This document shows positions 58,887-64,000 of a stretch of 64,000 bases of DNA, one piece after another. Within the stretch, counting starts at the first letter, position 1. Each line of letters begins with the position of its first letter. Source of the stretch: Flavobacterium aerium (GTDB lineage Bacteria; Bacteroidota; Bacteroidia; Flavobacteriales; Flavobacteriaceae); NCBI RefSeq assembly GCF_030766725.1, contig NZ_JARQWR010000013.1, forward strand, positions 1 through 64,000. The letters run 5' to 3'. The notes beneath the pieces are model-generated. The model searched no databases and was not told the DNA's origin. It was given only the letters and a program-made list of their open reading frames with translations. The translations under genes and the position numbers were made by a program.

Positions 58887-61580
58887 TTACAAATTGTATT
58901 TTATATGTAACATTATATATCTTGGCTGCACAATGTATTGAGAGGTTCGTGTTGAGAATTGCGAGAAACTATCATCATTCAATGATCTTGTATTCAATAA
59001 ATTGGTCACTTCAACTTTGTATTCCCATTTACTATTTTTCTTCTGATAAATCATACTGGCATTTAAAAAGTCATATTCATTGTTCACGGTTTTATTCGTA
59101 TTTGAATAATGGTAATAATCATATTCTGCATTGAATGTAAAACTGTCCAAGAAGTAATAATCTAATCGTGCAAAAGGTTGCTGCGTATAAAATGATGTTT
59201 TATTATAATCGTTTTTCGTTAGGCTATATCCTATTTCCAAATTCGGCCATTCTCTATAGTTTGTCGCTAATTTTCCTGTATAGGATTGTGTAAACGACTC
59301 TGTACTATTAAAACTTTCTTGTTGTGTAAACTGATCTATTCTAACATTATTAAACTTCGACCAAGCTAAATTTAAACTTACCGACGCTTTGTACTTTCCA
59401 AATGATCTTCCATAACTTCCAGATCCTGTTAAACTTTCATCGGCAAAATTAGAATTATATGGTGTTGAGGATTGATTGATTCCTAGAAACTCTGCTTTTG
59501 TCTTCACTGCGTCCATTCTTTTATTGTAATTAATAAAAGCAAATACATTGGTGAAATTAAACATATTGTATTTAAAATAACGCAAAGAATGATTCTGTGA
59601 CAGAGCACTTTCCAATGTTCTATTTCCTCTAAACAAACTGTTGTAATTTGTAAAAGTATACCCTTGAGACAATTGGTTGATGTCTGTAAAATCATTGGTC
59701 ATCGTATAATTATACGTCAGTGATTCTGATTTTTTGATTTGATACAAAGCATATACATCGGGTAGTATTCGTGTAAAATTATTTTTATATGTACTGCCTA
59801 ATTGTTCATTGTTCATCATATAGGAATGCACACTGAATCCTGGATTAAAAGTGAATTTTCCAGTGATGAATTTATAATGGACCCCTAAAAACACATCATT
59901 GAACTTATAATCTACCTCATTTTTCTTGTCTGAATCTCCCAAGTTATAAATCTGAGAATTATCTAATATTTGGAAAATGGACGAATTAAAATTCTGAAAC
60001 GAATAAGTATTTCCTATCGTGATGTTAATATTACTTTTTGGAGTAAGCATATAATAATAATCAAGTTTTGCATCTAATTTATTTGTTTTCACAAAACGAT
60101 TCTGATTCAGATTATATCGATTTTGATTAATCAAATTCAGGGATGAAAATGGATTCTCTTCTAAATTTGCATTATAAAAAGGATCTTCTTCTTGATATAG
60201 ATGTTGTAAAGCAAAAGCAAATACATTTTTTGCGTCCATCGTATAGAAAGCATCTAAATTCTGATTCACGGAAACAGGATCTTGTTTCTTTTTAGATAAA
60301 ATACTTCCTTGTAAATCGGAAGTCAAATTGAGATCTTCTGTTTGTGATGACTTCTTTAAGAAAACATCATAGTCCAATTGAAACTTTTCATTGGGTTTAT
60401 AGTTTGAGCTCAATTTCAGTAATCCAAGATTGCTTTTTAAATGTGAAATGTTTTTTCGATTTTCTACTGTTTCAACTTCAGTAGAATTATTTTTAAATAC
60501 CTGAGTATTCGTCTGCGTTTCCATATCGGTTCGTGTAGAGGATAGAATACCAAATCCACTTACACCCCATGCTTTATTAATATTATAAGAGAAATTTGTA
60601 GCTCCAAATTGTGTTTCAATTTCTTTTGCTCTGTTATTTCGAACAATTGAAATCCCTAAATCATTGGACCCAATATTAAAATTCGTCCCTCCTTTTTTCA
60701 TCATATTTCTAAATCCTCCCGTAAACTTGAAATAGTCTTGTGGAGTAAATGGAACATCTCCGTTATTATTAAAATTTCCAATAAAATTTAAACTGTATTT
60801 TGGACTGTAATAAAACAACTTTGGGTTAATATTATAACGATCTCCATCTCCAAGACTTGCTCCGGCAGTTAGGTCTCCAAACCAAAAATTCTTCTTTCCT
60901 TCTTTTAATTTTATGTTTAAAGCGACGTTATCTTCATTATTCTCCAATCCTTTCATGGCGGGAACTTCATTATAATTCCGCAATACTTCTACTTTATCTA
61001 CTGCATCTGCTGGAATATTCTGCACACCTAATTTGGTATCTCCATCAAAGAAATCTTTTCCTTCTACGGTGAGCTTGGTTACTTTTTTACCTTCCACCTC
61101 CACTTCGCCATCAGCATTCACTTCAACACCCGGTAGTTTTTTCAATACATCACCCAGTTTTCGTTCTGTACCTGTTTTAAAAGAATCGGCATTATAAATT
61201 ATAGTGTCTCCCTTAATGGATACAGGCATTTCTCTCACAATCTCAACGCCATCTAATTCAATTCCTCCTGCTTCCATCACTACATTCTGAATCATATTTT
61301 CCGTATTGGTTTTCACTATGATTTCTTTTCCTTTAAATCCCAAGTAACTAAATTTAATGGCATAGTTTGAATTGGGCTTTAAAGCTAACTGAAACTTCCC
61401 TTTATCATTGGTTATTCCATAAGAATCCATCGCTTTTGTATTTTGATTAACGGCCATAACATTGGCCATTTCGAGAGCCTGTCCCGTAGAATCGACAATC
61501 ACTCCTTCAAATCGTATATTCTGGGCCTTACCTATTGAGAACAAAAACAATAGGGTAATTGTTATTATTATTTTTTGCAT
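58887..61580 (-). CDS. Outer-membrane beta-barrel protein, TonB-receptor-like
   Basis: The 897-residue protein has a signal peptide (cut after GKAQ, about residue 20), a carboxypeptidase regulatory-like domain (about 22-105: FEGVIVDSTGQALEMANVMAVNQ), and a plug-like domain (about 110-235: VSIKGDTIIYNADSFKTGTERKLGDVLKKLPGVEVNADGEV). A large barrel of the outer-membrane beta-barrel 3 type fills the rest. Such proteins often lack a known ligand and occur with GLPGLI genes, as here, 47 bp upstream. The pair is probably a surface uptake or envelope-stress system under the divergent two-component system. Confidence 0.88.
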   Translation of the reverse strand: MQKIIITITLLFLFSIGKAQNIRFEGVIVDSTGQALEMANVMAVNQNTKAMDSYGITNDKGKFQLALKPNSNYAIKFSYLGFKGKEIIVKTNTENMIQNVVMEAGGIELDGVEIVREMPVSIKGDTIIYNADSFKTGTERKLGDVLKKLPGVEVNADGEVEVEGKKVTKLTVEGKDFFDGDTKLGVQNIPADAVDKVEVLRNYNEVPAMKGLENNEDNVALNIKLKEGKKNFWFGDLTAGASLGDGDRYNINPKLFYYSPKYSLNFIGNFNNNGDVPFTPQDYFKFTGGFRNMMKKGGTNFNIGSNDLGISIVRNNRAKEIETQFGATNFSYNINKAWGVSGFGILSSTRTDMETQTNTQVFKNNSTEVETVENRKNISHLKSNLGLLKLSSNYKPNEKFQLDYDVFLKKSSQTEDLNLTSDLQGSILSKKKQDPVSVNQNLDAFYTMDAKNVFAFALQHLYQEEDPFYNANLEENPFSSLNLINQNRYNLNQNRFVKTNKLDAKLDYYYMLTPKSNINITIGNTYSFQNFNSSIFQILDNSQIYNLGDSDKKNEVDYKFNDVFLGVHYKFITGKFTFNPGFSVHSYMMNNEQLGSTYKNNFTRILPDVYALYQIKKSESLTYNYTMTNDFTDINQLSQGYTFTNYNSLFRGNRTLESALSQNHSLRYFKYNMFNFTNVFAFINYNKRMDAVKTKAEFLGINQSSTPYNSNFADESLTGSGSYGRSFGKYKASVSLNLAWSKFNNVRIDQFTQQESFNSTESFTQSYTGKLATNYREWPNLEIGYSLTKNDYNKTSFYTQQPFARLDYYFLDSFTFNAEYDYYHYSNTNKTVNNEYDFLNASMIYQKKNSKWEYKVEVTNLLNTRSLNDDSFSQFSTRTSQYIVQPRYIMLHIKYNL

Positions 61581-61627
61581 AATTAAGAGATAATTGTGTG
61601 AAAATATGAAATTATTCTAATGCTTGG

Positions 61628-62476
61628 TTATCTTCCTATTTCAATTGCAGTAGTTATTCCTTTGCTATCTTTCATCTTATTAAGTTGTTTTTCCATTATT
61701 CTTTTATATTCTTCTTGTGATACTTTTTTACCTTTAGTAGGTTTTTTAATGACTATTTTCTCTTTAGGATTCAAAACAATTTTTGAACATAACATCATTG
61801 TTTTACCATCATTCACTTCTAATATTAACCCCGGTAATCCCCAATAATCCGCAGGACCTTGACTCACAGGTATTTCAGGAGTATACCAAGCTGTAATTAA
61901 TTTATCTTTTGGTGCTTCTTCCGACAGAAGCAAGTTTACTTTTTTATCTTTATCTTCTTTTTTCTGTTTCTCATAATTCTCCAGTTCTTTCTTTGATACT
62001 GGTATTACAGCTGTTGCTTTATAGCAGGTATATTCTCCAATTTTCTTCGTTTCACTTTCCATTTTCCAATTCAAAACGGATAAAGAATCCATAACAAGAA
62101 ATTCTTTTCCAAAAAAGTCTTCTTCTGAAATATCAATTTTCTCTTTAATGTTTTTATATCTTTTTGCTTCACCTGTTTTCACCATAGCGAAAAAGAATCC
62201 TTTTGATTCTGGTTGTGGGGCTTCCATTTTTTGTTCTTCAAAGTATACTGATTCAAAGCGATTAAAATTCAATGTAAAAGTCTTCTCTAAAGCTTTTTTC
62301 ATTGCTTCTTCCATCTTTTTATTCATTTCATCATTCATTCCCTGAATCTTCATTTTAATTTTTCCAACATCCGATTTTGTTTGATAGATTGCCTGTCCGG
62401 AAAAATCTTGCGCATTTATTAAATTACTGTATAGTATTACAATAAAGAAGATGGTTTTAATTACTAATTTTATCAT
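61628..62476 (-). CDS. GLPGLI-family protein
   Basis: The 282-residue secreted protein has a signal peptide (cut after NAQ, about residue 23), a helical Lys/Glu/Met-rich start (KIKMKIQGMNDEMNKKMEEAMKK), and the family-naming motif WGLPGLILEVNDGKT (about 216-230). It is exported and typically paired with a TonB-receptor-like barrel; the molecular function is unknown. It starts the unit that continues into the barrel gene. A triple GTTAAC array lies between its start and the divergent histidine kinase. Confidence 0.9.
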   Translation of the reverse strand: MIKLVIKTIFFIVILYSNLINAQDFSGQAIYQTKSDVGKIKMKIQGMNDEMNKKMEEAMKKALEKTFTLNFNRFESVYFEEQKMEAPQPESKGFFFAMVKTGEAKRYKNIKEKIDISEEDFFGKEFLVMDSLSVLNWKMESETKKIGEYTCYKATAVIPVSKKELENYEKQKKEDKDKKVNLLLSEEAPKDKLITAWYTPEIPVSQGPADYWGLPGLILEVNDGKTMMLCSKIVLNPKEKIVIKKPTKGKKVSQEEYKRIMEKQLNKMKDSKGITTAIEIGR

Positions 62477-62531
62477 GATGATTTGTTTTTATGTTATGCT
62501 GCAAATTACATGACAATAAATCTTTTTCTTA

Positions 62532-62559
62532 GTTAACCAACGTTAACGATTGTTAACGT
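62532..62559. promoter_or_regulatory. Triple GTTAAC operator candidate
   Basis: GTTAAC occurs at 62532, 62542 and 62552, exactly 10 bp apart. The last two also form the inverted repeat ACGTTAAC-GATT-GTTAACGT (62540-62559). Repeats with a helical-turn spacing are typical sites of OmpR/PhoB-type response regulators, and a histidine kinase gene starts 37 bp away. Confidence 0.6.
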
Positions 62560-62583
62560 CAAATTTTCAATGCTTTTTGTTTA

Positions 62584-62591
62584 TACTTTTG
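62584..62591 (+). promoter_or_regulatory. Promoter -7 box abutting the histidine kinase start
   Basis: TACTTTTG is followed by AACC and the ATG at 62596, only four bases later, so the message is probably leaderless. Confidence 0.5.
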
Positions 62592-62595
62592 AACC

Positions 62596-64000
62596 ATGAA
62601 TTCAAAGACAAATCGATATATTTTACTTTTTATCACCATAACTATTATGGCAACCATCGTATTGCAAATACATTGGAATATAAAGAACTACAATGAAAAC
62701 AAACTCCGATTAACGAACGAAATACAAATCGCTTTTGATAATAGTGTAGAAAAATATTATGCTGAAAATGCTAAAAAGAATGTTATTACTTTGGCTAATC
62801 GAATTCCTGAGATTAGTAATAATAAATTTGCGAGAACAATCAACTATTCTGAGGCTATTAATATTAATCCTAAATCCCCTACCGCAACAGAGATAAAATC
62901 TCCAGATAAAAGCACTGCTGTTATCATAAAAAGGGATTCTCTTTATGCCACAAATGCTTCTTCTATACAAGTATTTAAAAGCACGAGTGCTATGAATGCT
63001 ACGAAAGCAAAAAACAGTTTAGATAAACTTGTAAGCACTATTGTGGTTTCGATGGTTGAAGATTCTCTTGATTTAAAAAAACTAAGTACCTATTTTGTTG
63101 GTGAACTAGATCGAAAAAAATTAAATATCAATTATAAAATTGATTTACTTAAAGATAAAACCATCGTAGAAACTACTCTTAAAAACAACAATCAATCCTT
63201 TCCACTAAATACTTTTTCTACTTCATCCTATATTCCACCACAGCAACAATTAAAATTATCTTTTAGTGACTCATCATCACTTATTTTACAAAGAAGTATG
63301 GTAGAAATTATACTTTCTCTTCTATTATCTCTTTCTATTATAAGTTGTCTACTCTATTTATTGAAAATTATAAACCGACAAAAAAAGACTGATGAAATTA
63401 AGAATGATTTAATTAGTAACATCACGCATGAATTTAAAACACCAATTACGACCATTTCATCTGCGATTGAGGGTATCCGAAATTTTAATGCAATGAATGA
63501 TGTTGAGAAAACGAATCGGTATTTGAATATTTCAACTCAACAATTGGGTAAATTAGAAAATATGGTGGAAAAACTTCTGGAAACTGCTACACTTGAAACG
63601 GATCAATTACGCATTCATAAAGAATCTATTGATGTAATTCCCTTGATAAAGAACAACATTGAAAAGCATCAACTCATTGCTCCTGACAAAACAATATCCT
63701 TTCAGTCCAATATGGAACGATTACCTTTAGAAATTGATTTGTTTCATATTGACAATACGATCTCAAATTTAATTGATAATGCGGTTAAATATGGGGGTGA
63801 TTCCATCTCGATTACTCTTCATTATAATGAAGGAAAAACTGAAATTAGTATTGAGGATAGTGGAATGAGCATAAACAAAAGTGAACAGGATAAAATTTTC
63901 GATAAGTTTTACCGTATTCCTAAGGGAAATATACACAATATAAAAGGCTTTGGAATTGGATTATATTACGCTAAGAAAATCATAGAGAAACATGGTGGAG
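62596..64000 (+). CDS. Sensor histidine kinase (3' end beyond window)
   Basis: The open frame runs from the ATG to the window end, 468 codons without a stop. A first membrane helix (about 8-26) is followed by a periplasmic sensor domain of about 210 residues and a second helix (about 236-256). The cytoplasmic part has the H-box SNITHEFKTP with the phospho-His at about residue 278, the N-box NLIDNAVKYGG (Asn near 395), and the G-boxes IEDSGM and GFGIGLYYAKKI. It is a RprX-like two-component kinase; its response regulator should follow to the right. The adjacent GTTAAC array and divergent GLPGLI-barrel genes are likely targets. Confidence 0.9.
   Translation, partial: MNSKTNRYILLFITITIMATIVLQIHWNIKNYNENKLRLTNEIQIAFDNSVEKYYAENAKKNVITLANRIPEISNNKFARTINYSEAININPKSPTATEIKSPDKSTAVIIKRDSLYATNASSIQVFKSTSAMNATKAKNSLDKLVSTIVVSMVEDSLDLKKLSTYFVGELDRKKLNINYKIDLLKDKTIVETTLKNNNQSFPLNTFSTSSYIPPQQQLKLSFSDSSSLILQRSMVEIILSLLLSLSIISCLLYLLKIINRQKKTDEIKNDLISNITHEFKTPITTISSAIEGIRNFNAMNDVEKTNRYLNISTQQLGKLENMVEKLLETATLETDQLRIHKESIDVIPLIKNNIEKHQLIAPDKTISFQSNMERLPLEIDLFHIDNTISNLIDNAVKYGGDSISITLHYNEGKTEISIEDSGMSINKSEQDKIFDKFYRIPKGNIHNIKGFGIGLYYAKKIIEKHGG

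Noticed and set aside
58871-59134. Plus-strand 87-codon frame after metK
   Set aside because: It starts at the terminator and is entirely antisense to the outer-membrane barrel gene, with no independent signals.
1-64000. CRISPR arrays, insertion sequences, prophage genes, tRNA or rRNA genes
   Set aside because: No repeat-spacer series, transposase or integrase, phage structural gene or tRNA-like cloverleaf was seen on either strand.

Overview
The window is a chromosomal stretch of a low-GC member of the Flavobacteriaceae (Bacteroidota). Pointers are the gliding ATPase GldA, three proteins with type IX secretion sorting domains, TonB-dependent outer-membrane proteins with carboxypeptidase-like N-terminal domains, a GLPGLI protein, a split MetH, and many copies of the Bacteroidota -7 promoter box TAnnTTTG just upstream of genes. 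I see no insertion sequence, prophage, CRISPR array, tRNA or rRNA.

Layout. 1-629: non-coding, with a structured repeat-like RNA element (444-545). 630-6250: FtsX-type permease, NamZ-like muramidase, a 60-residue amphipathic small protein, a small membrane protein, a YkgJ protein, a methyltransferase, a DUF2059 protein and QueE. 6408-13364 (minus): the inner-membrane energy-transduction operon exbB-exbD-exbD-tonB-tonB-small membrane protein-PstS-like lipoprotein-TPR protein. The second tonB and a decayed piece of exbD come from a tandem duplication. 13830-17426 (plus): HerA-like ATPase, DUF486, cupin, type II NADH dehydrogenase. 17457-21376 (minus): kynurenine genes kmo and kynU with an arginase-fold enzyme between them. 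21510-24696: SIMPL protein, queA, aroA.

24781-34846 (minus): MazG-like pyrophosphohydrolase, a pair of DUF3857/transglutaminase proteins (one lacking its catalytic residues), dtd, rsgA, and the aromatic operon pheA-aminotransferase-tyrA-DAHP synthase/chorismate mutase. That operon is preceded by an attenuator whose 26-residue leader peptide contains FYY and FYFFW. 35088-37843: gldA, a DUF2807 lipoprotein and a PagL-like deacylase.

37880-47152 (minus): the methionine cluster. The homocysteine-forming half (metY, osmC, metX, homoserine dehydrogenase) sits behind two tandem attenuators, each made of a Met-rich leader peptide and a terminator. The methylation half (split metH, metF) sits behind a SAM-I riboswitch. 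metK (57567) has its own SAM-II-type riboswitch. One window therefore appears to use three RNA sensors for methionine and SAM.

47241-50016: three type IX secretion cargo proteins, with duplicated flanking DNA and one internally deleted paralogue. 50543-57304 (plus): TonB-dependent receptor, DUF4876 lipoprotein, DUF6850 barrel and di-heme peroxidase, likely a metal-related operon. 58887-64000: an outer-membrane barrel and GLPGLI gene diverge from a sensor histidine kinase that is cut by the window end. Three GTTAAC repeats at 10-bp spacing lie between them.

All functional calls come from reading motifs and gene order; no database search was run.
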